From contig CP048228.1 in assembly GCA_020002265.1 (NCBI GenBank), positions 682,001 to 746,000 of the forward strand: a stretch of 64,000 bases of DNA, given 5' to 3'. The DNA comes from Anaplasmataceae bacterium AB001_6. Its GTDB lineage: Bacteria > Pseudomonadota > Alphaproteobacteria > Rickettsiales > Anaplasmataceae. Position 1 is the stretch's first letter, and every line of letters starts with the position of its first letter. Below the pieces are notes generated by a model, which did no database searches, was not told the origin of the DNA, and saw only the letters and a program-made list of their open reading frames with translations. A program made the translations under genes and the position numbers. Positions 37,301-46,136 of this stretch are shown in pieces.

Positions 37301-38607
37301 GTTGGTGCTCTATTCAACAAAACAGGGTGTCTTTTAATCACTTCATCTAAAATATCCCAAACTTCTGGACGCTCATTTTGTACCATTCTACTGGCAGTTT
37401 TAAAAGTCGATGCAATACCATACATCTCAAGTTTTGCATATATAAAAGGCTTAAATAATTCTAAAGCTATTTTCTTCGGTAAACCACACTGATTTAACTT
37501 AAGTTTAGGACCAACAACTATAACTGATCTTCCTGAATAATCAACTCTTTTTCCAAGTAAATTTTGACGAAAACGCCCTTGTTTACCCTTAAGCATATCA
37601 CTTAAAGATTTATAAGGTCTTTTGTTATAACCTTTGATAACCTTATTTTTACGTGAATTATCAAATAGAGCATCTACAGCTTCCTGCAACATTCGCTTTT
37701 CATTATTAACGACGATATCAGGAGCATTCAACGATTTAAGATTTTTAAGTCTATTATTTCTATTGATAACAGTTCTATACAAAGCATTCAAATCAGAACT
37801 AGCAAATCGCCCACCTTCTAACATAACAAGAGGTCTTAAGTTAGGAGGAATAACAGGAATAACATTCAATATCATATCTTGAGGTTTATTCCCAGATTTT
37901 AAAAATTCAATTACCAAGCGTAATCTACGAACAGCTTTTTTATGCTTAATATCAGGTAACCCTGAATTTATTTGTTCATAAAGTTCATCTCGTAATTTTT
38001 CCAAATCAACATAAGCTAACAATTTTTTTATTGCTATAGCTCCCATTTCAGCAATAATTGAGCCTTCTCCGTAATTTTTTATTGTGCTGCGATATTTTTC
38101 TTCTGTTAAAATTTCACCTACTTTAAAAGGCGTTACACCAGAATCTAATACAACATAAGCTTCAAAATATAATATTCTTTCGACATTTTTCATTGTCATA
38201 TCTAAAATCTGACATATCCTAGAAGGAAGAGATTTTAAAAACCAAATATGTGCTACTGGATCTGCAAGCTCTATATGACCCATTCTTTGTCTTCTAACAC
38301 GAGATGAAGTAACCTCCACACCGCATTTTTCACATACAACGCCCTTATATTTTATTCCACGATATTTTCCGCAAACACATTCAAAATTTTTAACACTTCC
38401 AAATATTTTTGCACAAAAAAGCCCACCATTTTCAGGATTGTTGGTACGATAATTTATCGTTTCTCCACTTATAACACTTCCATAAGATTGCTTTCTAATT
38501 TCGTCTTCATTAAAAATATTGATTTTTATTGCGTTAAAACGGCTATGTGAAAATCCAAAATAAACATCAAAAATTTCCTCACCCAGCGAACCTAAACTAA
38601 AAGACAT
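34330..38607 (-). CDS. rpoC: RNA polymerase beta' subunit
   Basis: 1425 aa from the ATG at 38607, which has AGGAG six bases upstream; an in-frame non-ATG extension to 38646 is rejected. N-terminal zinc ribbon CVCGKY...CEKCGV, the catalytic NADFDGDQMAVH with three Mg-binding aspartates, the second zinc site CEAENGICARCYG, and trigger loop region GEPGTQLTMRTFH. Full length with an acidic tail. Last gene of the rpsL-to-rpoC block, 76 bases after rpoB. Confidence 0.98.
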   Translation of the reverse strand: MSFSLGSLGEEIFDVYFGFSHSRFNAIKINIFNEDEIRKQSYGSVISGETINYRTNNPENGGLFCAKIFGSVKNFECVCGKYRGIKYKGVVCEKCGVEVTSSRVRRQRMGHIELADPVAHIWFLKSLPSRICQILDMTMKNVERILYFEAYVVLDSGVTPFKVGEILTEEKYRSTIKNYGEGSIIAEMGAIAIKKLLAYVDLEKLRDELYEQINSGLPDIKHKKAVRRLRLVIEFLKSGNKPQDMILNVIPVIPPNLRPLVMLEGGRFASSDLNALYRTVINRNNRLKNLKSLNAPDIVVNNEKRMLQEAVDALFDNSRKNKVIKGYNKRPYKSLSDMLKGKQGRFRQNLLGKRVDYSGRSVIVVGPKLKLNQCGLPKKIALELFKPFIYAKLEMYGIASTFKTASRMVQNERPEVWDILDEVIKRHPVLLNRAPTLHRISIQAFDPILIEGKAIQLHPLVCTAFNADFDGDQMAVHVPLSIEAQVEARILMMSDRNILNPSNGKPIIVPSKDIVLGIYYLTQIDDKQTSDDKHEHYFSDQWEVDRALFASHITLHTPINCRLKLLNSEGDYVEKWVLTTAGRLKIFTILPDNIDFAVINKILSVKEVTELVSIVYNKCGRRVTVDFCDSLMSLGFEYATLSGISFGKNDMLVPSSKFAHIADTDKKVQQYDNQYQEGLITKNEKYNKVIDAWQECTDIVAKDMMDGIADCNSVADMNSIYMMADSGARGSPAQIRQLAGMRGLMAKPSGEIMDTPITSNLREGQNVMEYFNSTHGARKGLADTALKTANSGYLTRRLVDVAQDSIVTEHDCGTFKGLLMKALIDNGNIITSLSESVIGRCSSVDVIDPDTDQIIIKSGDLILDDQITKIEKIGIDAIKIRSVLTCEAENGICARCYGVDLSKGNRLVSIGESIGVIAAQSVGEPGTQLTMRTFHVGGAATKGVEVSSLSSFCSGKVLMNAAANTVIDRFGDKIVINRSLDITIVDKAGTKHSHGRVPYGSKLYVSDNQEIKIGTKIADWDPYNSHIISEFKGKILYKDMIDNVSVNEHLDEDTGIINKTIVEWRKGEQNLSRLRPRIEIIGEDGDIIANNETGSKAIYSLPIGSVVNVENDSLIEPGDVIAKISKEYNLTRDITGGLPKVAELFEARHPKDAAIISDIDGYLEFGKDVYKSKRKVLIRSEDGKSEFEYLIPKGHHVIAKDGDFIKKGDMLVDGNPDPHDILRVLGVIALADYMISEIQHVYRLQGVKINNKHFEVIVRKMLQKVEITDAGDSALLVGEKVDFKHVDVTNKDLEAKNMKKVLFRPVLLGITKASLQTDSFISAASFQETTKVLTEAAVSGKIDYLKGLKENVIVGRLLPTGTGFVVYDMLERIKNEKIGNNEKISDDLAEKTGAHFDFEDNLVLHSENSAADSNQSANNDLNSVE

Positions 38608-38683
38608 AACACTCCTAACAAAATACTTCTTATCAATCAAAGACAAAAATAACTAAAAAAAATAATTTCTACAATTTCAAAAA

Positions 38684-41600
38684 TTAAAATGTAGAATCTT
38701 TTTCATCGATTTTAATTAATTGAACATTCAAACATAAAGCTTTCAGCTCATTAACCATAACGTTAAAAGATTCTGGAATACCACAAGCAAAGCAATTCTC
38801 TCCCCTAACTATGGATTCATATATCTTAACTCGACCTACAACATCATCTGATTTTACCGTAAGCATTTCTTGAAGAGAAAATGATGCTCCATAAGCCTGA
38901 TATGCCCAACATTCCATTTCTCCAAATCTTTGACCACCGAAATGCGATTTTCCACCTAAAGGTTGCTGAGTAATCAAACTATAAGATCCAACAGATCTAG
39001 CATGAATTTTGGTATTTACAAGATGATTCAACTTTAATAAATATGCACTACCAACAGTCACAAGTCTATCAAATCTCTCCCCTGTTCTTCCATCATATAA
39101 GACTTCTTGTCCTGAAGAATCACAATCTGCTAATTGTAATAATCTAACAATAGCAGCTTCACTTGGAGATTCAAAAACCGGTGCAGCAACAGGCACACCA
39201 AACGCCAAAGATTTTGAAAATTCTATAAATTCATCATCAGACATCTTCAGTAAAGTAGACTCTATCTTACTTCCTTTATATATTTCAAAAACCAATTCTC
39301 GTAATTTAACAATATCAGACAAAGATAATAAATTCTTAATCTTCATCCCCAATCTCATTGATGCCCAACCTAGATGAGTTTCCAAAACCTGACCAACGTT
39401 CATTCTTGAGGGTACTCCCAAAGGATTTAAAATAATCTCTACACTCGTACCATCCTTTAAATAAGGCATACTTTCTTCAGGCACTATTTTTGAAATCACA
39501 CCTTTGTTTCCATGACGACCAGACATTTTATCACCAGCCTGCAATCTATTATTAACTGCTACAAAAACTTTGACAACAAATAAGGCACCTTGAGGTAAAT
39601 CATCACTAGCATCTATTTTAGATAAACTATCACAATAAGCTTTCTCTATTTCAGAAACCCGTAAATCATACTGAGATCTCAAATTATGAATTTTTTGCAG
39701 ATCATTAACACATGGAATATCCCACCATTCAGATAAATTAATAGAATCCAACATATCCTCAGATATAACCATGCTCTCAGAATAAGAAAGATAATCACAT
39801 GATAAAGTGTTATCTCTCAATAACCCCCTCAAAGATTGATAGACATAACCTTCAAGAATTCTTATTTTATAATTCTTTCTAGTCAATTCTTCTTGTTTGG
39901 ATTGAGCCTTAATAAGCAAAGAACGCCCCTTTGGTTCAATACCTCTTCTAGATAAAATACAAACATCTGTAACAACACCCGAAATTCCAGGGGGAACACA
40001 AAGAGAAGTATCATAAACATCTATTGATTTTTCTCCAAATATAGCTTTTAACAACTTTTCTTCAGGAGTCATAGGAGATTCACTCTTAGGAGTTACTTTT
40101 CCTACTAAAACATCACCAGCTTCAACTTCTGCACCTATATGCACAATTCCAAATTCATCTAAGTGATATAAAAGTTCTTCTGCTATACTAGGAACATCTC
40201 TAGTGATCTCTTCCGGACCTAAACGAGTATCTCTAACAACACACTCAAATTCCTCTATATGCACCGACGTAAATTTATCTTGTTCAATAACTTTGCTAGA
40301 CACTACTATAGAATCTTCAAAATTCAACCCTCCCCAAGACATGAAGGCAATTATGATATTTTTTCCCAAAGCTAATTCACCGCCGTCAGTAGCAGCACCA
40401 TCTGCTATAACTTGTCCTTCTGAAACCTCTTGTCCCACAAAAACAACCGAACGTTGATTAATACAGGTATTATGATTAGTTTTTTGAAATTTAATTAGAC
40501 TATAAGAATCTATCCAAAAATTATCTATATCAGCTGATCTAATAACAATATTAGCAGAATCAACATAATCTATAATTCCACCCCTCTTAGCAATCAAAAC
40601 AGTTCCTGATCCTTTAGCAACATATTTTTCCATTCCAGTTCCTACAAGAGGAAAATCAGGACGCATTAAAGGTACAGCTTGTCTCTGCATATTAGAACCC
40701 ATCAATGCACGATTAGCATCATCATTTTCTAAAAATGGTATTAAAGAGGCAGCTACAGAAACTATCTGTTTAGGAGAAACATCGATATAATCTACTTTTT
40801 CTTTACTTACTAATTCAACTTCATTTTTCTTACGACAGTAAACAAAATCGCTAACAATTTTCCCCTCTTCGTCAAGATCAATGTTAGCTTGAGTTATATT
40901 GAAATTTTCTTCATCGATCGCATTCAAATAAACAACTTCATTTGTTACGACTCCATCAATTACTTTTCTATAAGGACTTTCTATAAATCCATACGAATTA
41001 ATTCTAGCATAAGTAGCCAAACTACTTATTAATCCTATATTTTGTCCCTCAGGAGTCTCTATAGGACAAATTCTTCCATAATGACTAGGATGAACATCTC
41101 GAACTTCAAAACCTGCTCTTTCTCTAGTTAATCCTCCTGGGCCTAATGCTGATAATCTTCTTTTATGCGTTATTTCTGATAAAGGATTAATTTGATCCAT
41201 AAATTGAGAAAGTTGCGAAGAAACAAAAAATTCCTTAATAACAGCAACCAGAACTTTAGAATTTATAAGATCGGCAGGCATAACATTGTCCAAATCAGAT
41301 ACAGAAATTATTTGCTCCTGTATCAATTTTTCCATTCGCAACAAACCTATCCTAAATTGATTATCAACAAATTCTCCAACAGATCTAATGCGCCTATTAC
41401 CCATGTGATCTATATCATCTGCATCACCATTAACATTTTGCAATCTAATAAGTTCTTTTAATACATGGATTACATCATTCTTTGTGAGAACAGTAATGTC
41501 TTTATCTCCTTTGAGCTTTAATCTGGAATTCAAACGCATTCTTCCAACTGAAAGAAGATCATATCTTCTCTCATCAAAAAATAAAGATTCAAAAAGATTT

Positions 41601-42862
41601 TTAGCAACATCAAAAGTAGCTATTTCACCAGGTCTAACAACTTTATATATATCTAAAATAGCATCTTCATAAGTTATTTTATGATCAAACAAAGTATTAC
41701 GTAAATGAGGGCTAATTCCATTGCCCCTCATAGCAGCAATTTTTATAGATTTATTTCCAGCTTCAATAATTTTCTTTACATCCTCTTCTGGAGAAGAAAA
41801 AAGATCTCCCAAAGAAAATAAAATATTTCCTTGTAAATCAGAAATATCATCTGCAGCACAATAATCAGAAAATTGATTAATAGGAAGAATATACTTTTTT
41901 AAATTTTTTGCTTGTAATTTTTTAATTAATAAAGGGGTAACCCGAATTCCACGCTTACAACATAAACTACCATCATCAGCATTATAAAGATCAAAAGGAA
42001 GTTTTAACCCAAGAAAAGCGTTAGGATCAAAATCAACCACCCAATTACCTGAAATATAATCACAAGAAATAACATCATAAAATTCATGCAATATGTCAGC
42101 ATCTGTCATTTCTAAAGCTTTTAATAAAACAGATATTGGAATTTTACGCTTCTTATCTATACGAAAAAATATAACATCTCTAACATCAAATTCAAAATCT
42201 AACCAAGAACCCCTATATGGAATCAGTCTAGCAGAATAAATCAATTTTCCTGAAGAATAATTTTTACCACTATCGTGAGAAAAAAATACTCCTGGAGCCC
42301 TATGAACTTGAGAAACAACAACCCTTTCCGTTCCATTAATTATGAACGTTCCTTTACTCGTCATTATTGGTATATCACCAACATATAAAGATTGTTCTAT
42401 AATTTGTTTAGTTTTTTTTTCAATTTCATAAACATGATCTTCTTTATCATGCTGTTCTTTCGCACAATCAACAAAATCCTCGGAATTTTCCGATTGATCT
42501 TCTGAAGATTCTAAATCATTATTCCATATCACTAATCTCAAAGTTGCTTGAAAAGGAGCAGAATAACTCACTCCTCTTCTTACACACTCATCTTCATCAA
42601 ATTTTGGCTTCCCTAAATTACAACTAACAAATTCTAAAACCATTTTTCCATAATGATCTGAGATAGGAAAAGCAGATTCAAAAATATTATATAAATTATT
42701 AGGATCACCGGCATCACCATTAATAAAAGCATCATAAGAATCTAACTGTATCTTTATAAGATCATTAAAATGACTATCAGATAATTCATCATTATGATCT
42801 ACAGAAAAAAGCCTAAATCCCCTGACATCAATATTATCAGAAAAAGTAACAGCACAACACAT
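38684..42862 (-). CDS. rpoB: RNA polymerase beta subunit
   Basis: 1392 aa from the ATG at 42862, with GGAG ten bases before it. Seen: the rifampicin-region FMDQINPLSEITHKRRLSALGPGGL, GRICPIETPEGQNIGLI, the catalytic-side KMSGRHGNKGV and the C-terminal GGKSHFGGQRFGEMECWA. At the site equal to E. coli Asn518 the residue is Ile (codon 41189-41191), a change inside the rifampicin pocket. Otherwise the strictly conserved pocket residues (Gln513, Asp516, His526, Arg529, Ser531) are unchanged. Confidence 0.98.
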   Translation of the reverse strand: MCCAVTFSDNIDVRGFRLFSVDHNDELSDSHFNDLIKIQLDSYDAFINGDAGDPNNLYNIFESAFPISDHYGKMVLEFVSCNLGKPKFDEDECVRRGVSYSAPFQATLRLVIWNNDLESSEDQSENSEDFVDCAKEQHDKEDHVYEIEKKTKQIIEQSLYVGDIPIMTSKGTFIINGTERVVVSQVHRAPGVFFSHDSGKNYSSGKLIYSARLIPYRGSWLDFEFDVRDVIFFRIDKKRKIPISVLLKALEMTDADILHEFYDVISCDYISGNWVVDFDPNAFLGLKLPFDLYNADDGSLCCKRGIRVTPLLIKKLQAKNLKKYILPINQFSDYCAADDISDLQGNILFSLGDLFSSPEEDVKKIIEAGNKSIKIAAMRGNGISPHLRNTLFDHKITYEDAILDIYKVVRPGEIATFDVAKNLFESLFFDERRYDLLSVGRMRLNSRLKLKGDKDITVLTKNDVIHVLKELIRLQNVNGDADDIDHMGNRRIRSVGEFVDNQFRIGLLRMEKLIQEQIISVSDLDNVMPADLINSKVLVAVIKEFFVSSQLSQFMDQINPLSEITHKRRLSALGPGGLTRERAGFEVRDVHPSHYGRICPIETPEGQNIGLISSLATYARINSYGFIESPYRKVIDGVVTNEVVYLNAIDEENFNITQANIDLDEEGKIVSDFVYCRKKNEVELVSKEKVDYIDVSPKQIVSVAASLIPFLENDDANRALMGSNMQRQAVPLMRPDFPLVGTGMEKYVAKGSGTVLIAKRGGIIDYVDSANIVIRSADIDNFWIDSYSLIKFQKTNHNTCINQRSVVFVGQEVSEGQVIADGAATDGGELALGKNIIIAFMSWGGLNFEDSIVVSSKVIEQDKFTSVHIEEFECVVRDTRLGPEEITRDVPSIAEELLYHLDEFGIVHIGAEVEAGDVLVGKVTPKSESPMTPEEKLLKAIFGEKSIDVYDTSLCVPPGISGVVTDVCILSRRGIEPKGRSLLIKAQSKQEELTRKNYKIRILEGYVYQSLRGLLRDNTLSCDYLSYSESMVISEDMLDSINLSEWWDIPCVNDLQKIHNLRSQYDLRVSEIEKAYCDSLSKIDASDDLPQGALFVVKVFVAVNNRLQAGDKMSGRHGNKGVISKIVPEESMPYLKDGTSVEIILNPLGVPSRMNVGQVLETHLGWASMRLGMKIKNLLSLSDIVKLRELVFEIYKGSKIESTLLKMSDDEFIEFSKSLAFGVPVAAPVFESPSEAAIVRLLQLADCDSSGQEVLYDGRTGERFDRLVTVGSAYLLKLNHLVNTKIHARSVGSYSLITQQPLGGKSHFGGQRFGEMECWAYQAYGASFSLQEMLTVKSDDVVGRVKIYESIVRGENCFACGIPESFNVMVNELKALCLNVQLIKIDEKDSTF

Positions 42863-42916
42863 ATCAAACAATCTCCATACTAAATCGATAAGACATAAAA
42901 TTTGTCATCAATTAAT

Positions 42917-43393
42917 TCACGAAGATGGAGTAACAGATATTTCTATTCCAACTTCATCAAATTTTGCTTTATAATCATCCAAAAGCTTCCTATCGATATT
43001 GACAAAAGGATTACTTGGCATACTACTTAACAATTTTTTAATTTCAATAAGAGTCATAGAAGCAGAATCAGAACTTTTTGCTTTAGACAAAAAATCCTTC
43101 ATAACTCTCATCGCGGGCGCTATACTCGCTTGATCTTTTAATGATTTAAAAACAATATCCATCTTATCAGGTAATTCTTCAGATTTTACTTCAGCATCAC
43201 CACTCTTATTTCCAGCATCGGCAGCTACAGACATTGGAACATTAGAAGGCATAGGAAAAAGAGTATCCATCTTAAATTCAACTTTAAGTAATTCAATCAA
43301 TTTTATAAATTGACCGATGTTCAAAGACATAATTTCTTTAGCTATACCACCAACAATTTTATCATCATCAATCATATCAACACCATTAGACAT
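42917..43393 (-). CDS. rplL: Ribosomal protein L7/L12, strongly divergent
   Basis: 158 aa, longer than the usual 120-125. Position between rplJ and rpoB and the three-part layout identify it: an N-terminal helical dimerisation domain (about 10-45, IMSLNIGQFIKLIELLKVEF), an Ala/Ser/Lys hinge (50-75), and a C-terminal domain (80-155) ending FDEVGIEISV, where others have LEEAGAEVEV. The normally near-invariant VIK-x-VR...GLGLKEAK face that binds EF-Tu, EF-G and IF2 is not recognisable; the corresponding part reads MRVMKDFL and SMTLIEIKKLL with an insertion of about ten residues. Confidence 0.85.
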   Translation of the reverse strand: MSNGVDMIDDDKIVGGIAKEIMSLNIGQFIKLIELLKVEFKMDTLFPMPSNVPMSVAADAGNKSGDAEVKSEELPDKMDIVFKSLKDQASIAPAMRVMKDFLSKAKSSDSASMTLIEIKKLLSSMPSNPFVNIDRKLLDDYKAKFDEVGIEISVTPSS

Positions 43394-43459
43394 AATAAAA
43401 AACCTCCAAAAACTTTTTATTAAAATAACACAACAAAAAATACAAAATTAATACATTAT

Positions 43460-43993
43460 CTATTTCTTTTCTAAATCATTTTTCGCATGATCACAAATAT
43501 TGTAAAATCCCAATACAGGCTTTTGCACAACATTAAATAAACCATAAATTGTAGCAGAACTCATCAACGTAATCAAAGAAGATCTAGCATTATCCAAACT
43601 CGGCATCTTAGAATAATTCTCTAAAAGTTCAAGATCAAGATATTTCATCTTTTCAATACCAAATTTTATGGTAAAAATATCTTTATAATCTTTAATAAAA
43701 TCAAAAAACATTTTAGATAAATCAAATATATCATCAGAATAAATCATCAACATATTTGATTTAATTATAACATCGCAAGACTCTAAATTAAATCCAGTAT
43801 CAGATAACGCTTTTTTCATTACATTATTCTTAAATACCAAAAAATCGATTTTTTCACAAGACCACACTTTTGATTTCAAATTAGATGTAACTTCAGCATT
43901 CATATTGCTAAATTCTACGAAAATAAAAGATTGACGATTTTTGAACAAATCTCTTAATCGATTAAAACCATCTATATTTCTCTGACTTACCAT
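43460..43993 (-). CDS. rplJ: Ribosomal protein L10, divergent
   Basis: 177 aa from the ATG at 43993 (the open frame extends to a TTG at 44020). Binds 23S rRNA and holds the L7/L12 dimers of the stalk. The layout is right: an N-terminal domain with SFIFVEFSNMNAEVTSNLKSK and the VFKNNVMKKAL stretch that replaces the usual K-N-x-L-x-K-x-A, and C-terminal helix (about 150-175) where L7/L12 bind. Similarity is low, so identification rests mostly on its place between rplA and rplL. Confidence 0.82.
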   Translation of the reverse strand: MVSQRNIDGFNRLRDLFKNRQSFIFVEFSNMNAEVTSNLKSKVWSCEKIDFLVFKNNVMKKALSDTGFNLESCDVIIKSNMLMIYSDDIFDLSKMFFDFIKDYKDIFTIKFGIEKMKYLDLELLENYSKMPSLDNARSSLITLMSSATIYGLFNVVQKPVLGFYNICDHAKNDLEKK

Positions 43994-44029
43994 AAAAATA
44001 ATGCACCTACACACGCACAAAAAAAATAA

Positions 44030-44761
44030 TTAATTGACAAAACAACCAGAATTAATTCTTAAACTACCATCAGACATAGTGCTAGAAAGATATAATTTAT
44101 CAATAACTTCCTTATAATTCTTTTTGAATTTAGATTTCTTACTAGCATGTTTATTATCACTGCTATTCCCCTCTTCTATAAATTTTTGACTCAAATTTAA
44201 AACACTATCAATGATTGACTTTATATTATCAAATATTTGAGATTCAGAAAACTCAAGATTTCCTATTTTAACATTAATAATTCCAGATTTATCTGATTTA
44301 TAAATAATCATCCCTCTTACACTTATATCTTCAATTGCAGCACTGATATCATCAACAACAGTACCAAATTTTACATTAGGCATTAATCCCTTAGAAGATA
44401 AAATTCTGCCATATCGAGCAACATTCTTTATAATACTAGATTTAGCCAAACAATAGCTATATTTAGATAATTTCTTTTTATCAGATAATAAAGGAATGTC
44501 AGAATCATTCGCAACAACCACATCAACATTATTTTCCGAATTTACAGAAAAATCAGGATCATCCGTTAAAATCAAAATATTTGCCTTTGCTCCATAACCA
44601 TGAGGTAATAAAACCTTCGATTTAAAAATATCATAGCGGGGAAAAATCAACTTAATCGATAAATCAATTGATTCTAAAAAAGATCTATTTTTACCTTTTA
44701 CATCTAAAAGATAATCTTTTATAGAATTCAACACATTATCATCATATTTATCAATATTCAT
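44030..44761 (-). CDS. rplA: Ribosomal protein L1
   Basis: 243 aa from the ATG at 44761. The family centre is kept: LPHGYG, then GRILSSKGLMPNVKFGTV (usual G-R-I-L-G-P-R-G-L-M-P-N-P-K-x-G-T-V), and an SKSGIINVKIGN-like segment. L1 binds 23S helix 76-78 and its own mRNA, repressing the rplKA genes in other bacteria. A basic, Lys/Ser-rich insertion lies near residue 200. It follows rplK after 25 bases. Confidence 0.9.
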   Translation of the reverse strand: MNIDKYDDNVLNSIKDYLLDVKGKNRSFLESIDLSIKLIFPRYDIFKSKVLLPHGYGAKANILILTDDPDFSVNSENNVDVVVANDSDIPLLSDKKKLSKYSYCLAKSSIIKNVARYGRILSSKGLMPNVKFGTVVDDISAAIEDISVRGMIIYKSDKSGIINVKIGNLEFSESQIFDNIKSIIDSVLNLSQKFIEEGNSSDNKHASKKSKFKKNYKEVIDKLYLSSTMSDGSLRINSGCFVN

Positions 44762-44786
44762 AATTCTAAAACCAAAATATACAAAA

Positions 44787-45215
44787 TTAATTGACAACCC
44801 TAATTCCCATAGAATGGGCAGTACCACATATCATATTCAATGCACTCTCAATATTATTACAATTCATATAATCAAATTTATCACGAGCAAGCGCAAGCAA
44901 ATCATCTCTTTTAATTGTCTTAATTATCTCTTTTCCTGGAGCATTACTTCCTTTATCAATAGAAAATTCTTTTCTTAACATGTTAGAAACTGAAATTCCT
45001 TTTAAAACTATTTCAAAAGATTTATTAGATTTTATCTTTAATAAAACACGCAATAAAATTCCCTCTTCATAATTTTTAGTTATATCATTAAATTCAGAGC
45101 AAAATTTCATCATATTCACACCTCTAGGACCAAGCACAGAAGCAATATTAGGACTAGGAGCAGCTTTTCCAGCAAACATCAAAAGTCTAACAACTCCAGT
45201 TATTTTATAATTCAT
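44787..45215 (-). CDS. rplK: Ribosomal protein L11
   Basis: 142 aa. The N-terminal domain has FAGKAAPSPNIASVLGPRGVNMMKFCSEFN; the Pro-Pro pair of the usual P-x-P-P-V-G loop, where thiostrepton binds, reads SPNIAS. The RNA-binding domain ends IESALNMICGTAHSMGIRV, close to the family end IEGTARSMGI. With L10 and L7/L12 it forms the factor-binding stalk base. Three bases separate it from nusG. Confidence 0.9.
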   Translation of the reverse strand: MNYKITGVVRLLMFAGKAAPSPNIASVLGPRGVNMMKFCSEFNDITKNYEEGILLRVLLKIKSNKSFEIVLKGISVSNMLRKEFSIDKGSNAPGKEIIKTIKRDDLLALARDKFDYMNCNNIESALNMICGTAHSMGIRVVN

Positions 45216-45218
45216 AAA

Positions 45219-45767
45219 TTAATCCTCTTTCTCTATTTGATCAAAACCTAAATTTATCTCGGCCGTACTTCCTAAAAGTTCTATAACAGCCACAACCTGC
45301 TTATTTTCTTTAGATACAGATACTATTCTTGCTTTAACACCACTAAAGGAACCACCAATAATTTTAACAACATCACCAATTTGTAATTGCAAAGAACTAG
45401 TTTTAGAATGTTCAATAGCTTGTATATTATTTTTTATTTTATCAATTTCTATATCATCAATAATTCTTAATCCGTTTCCATTATCCCCTGAAGAAAATTT
45501 ATATAATTTAGGAATAGAAAGCACTTTATTTAAAAATCTATCAGATGGCCTCATTCTTATAAACACATATCCAGGAAAAACCTTTCTTATTTTCTTTTTC
45601 GATACATCATTTTCAATGATATCACCAAAATCTTCTCTAGGAATATATATTTCTCCAAAATCAGAATCATCTGAATATCTCGTCAAAATAAATCTTTCGA
45701 TCTGATCTTCTGCGCCAGATCGAACACGAAAAATATACCAAGAAAAACTCAAAGCAGTCAAAGACAT
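45219..45767 (-). CDS. nusG: Transcription antitermination factor NusG
   Basis: 182 aa. NGN domain: WYIFRVRSGAEDQIERFI and FPGYVFIRM with the RNAP-binding hydrophobic pocket. KOW domain: LQIGDVVKIIGGSFSGVKARIVSVSKENKQVVAVIELLG. NusG aids elongation and links RNA polymerase to S10 or Rho. Located between secE and rplK as in nearly all bacteria. Confidence 0.95.
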   Translation of the reverse strand: MSLTALSFSWYIFRVRSGAEDQIERFILTRYSDDSDFGEIYIPREDFGDIIENDVSKKKIRKVFPGYVFIRMRPSDRFLNKVLSIPKLYKFSSGDNGNGLRIIDDIEIDKIKNNIQAIEHSKTSSLQLQIGDVVKIIGGSFSGVKARIVSVSKENKQVVAVIELLGSTAEINLGFDQIEKED

Positions 45768-45800
45768 ATAAAAAAAGAGAAAAAAAAGAACAAAAAGATT

Positions 45801-45980
45801 TTAAAAGACCAAATATTTTAACATTGACAAACAAAAAAAATCAACTAAAACAAATAATACAGCACTGAATGAAGTGATAAAAAAAACAAACACGAATAAC
45901 ACCATAAATTCCCTAAAAGATAACCAAGAAACAAATTTACCTTGATTCAAAACTTTAAGAAAAAAATCCAAAACGACCAT
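45801..45980 (-). CDS. secE: Preprotein translocase subunit SecE
   Basis: 59 aa from the ATG at 45980. Family layout: a short amphipathic helix with F-L-K-V-L, the hinge VSWLSFRE (usual V-x-W-P-x-x-x-E), then one long membrane helix of about 25 hydrophobic residues. The proline of the hinge is missing (Leu). Position between tRNA-Trp and nusG supports the call. SecE clamps SecY in the translocon. Confidence 0.85.
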   Translation of the reverse strand: MVVLDFFLKVLNQGKFVSWLSFREFMVLFVFVFFITSFSAVLFVLVDFFCLSMLKYLVF

Positions 45981-46006
45981 AATCAAAACATAATACAGAA
46001 AAAAAA

Positions 46007-46081
46007 CAGGAGCAATAGGAGTCGAACCTATAACCTTCGGTTTTGGAGACCGACGCTCTAACCATTAAGAGCTATGCTCCC
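46007..46081 (-). tRNA. tRNA-Trp (CCA)
   Basis: 75 bases without encoded CCA end, unlike the other three tRNAs in this window. Acceptor GGGAGCA/TGCTCCT (first pair G-T), D arm GCTC/GAGC, anticodon stem TCGGT/ACCGA around CTCCAAA (anticodon CCA), T loop TTCGACT, discriminator G. It stands between tuf and secE, the usual alphaproteobacterial place. Confidence 0.95.
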
Positions 46082-46085
46082 ATCA

Positions 46086-46130
46086 TTTTTATAAAATAGA
46101 ATAAATTAAAATTCTTTCATTTTATAAAAA
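46086..46130 (-). repeat. AT-only long hairpin between tuf and tRNA-Trp
   Basis: TTTTTATAAAAT (46086-46097) and ATTTTATAAAAA (46119-46130) are perfect 12-base complements, continued by AGAAT and ATTCT. The hairpin fills the gap between the tuf stop and tRNA-Trp and may serve as an RNA processing or attenuation site. Confidence 0.6.
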
Positions 46131-46136
46131 AAATAA

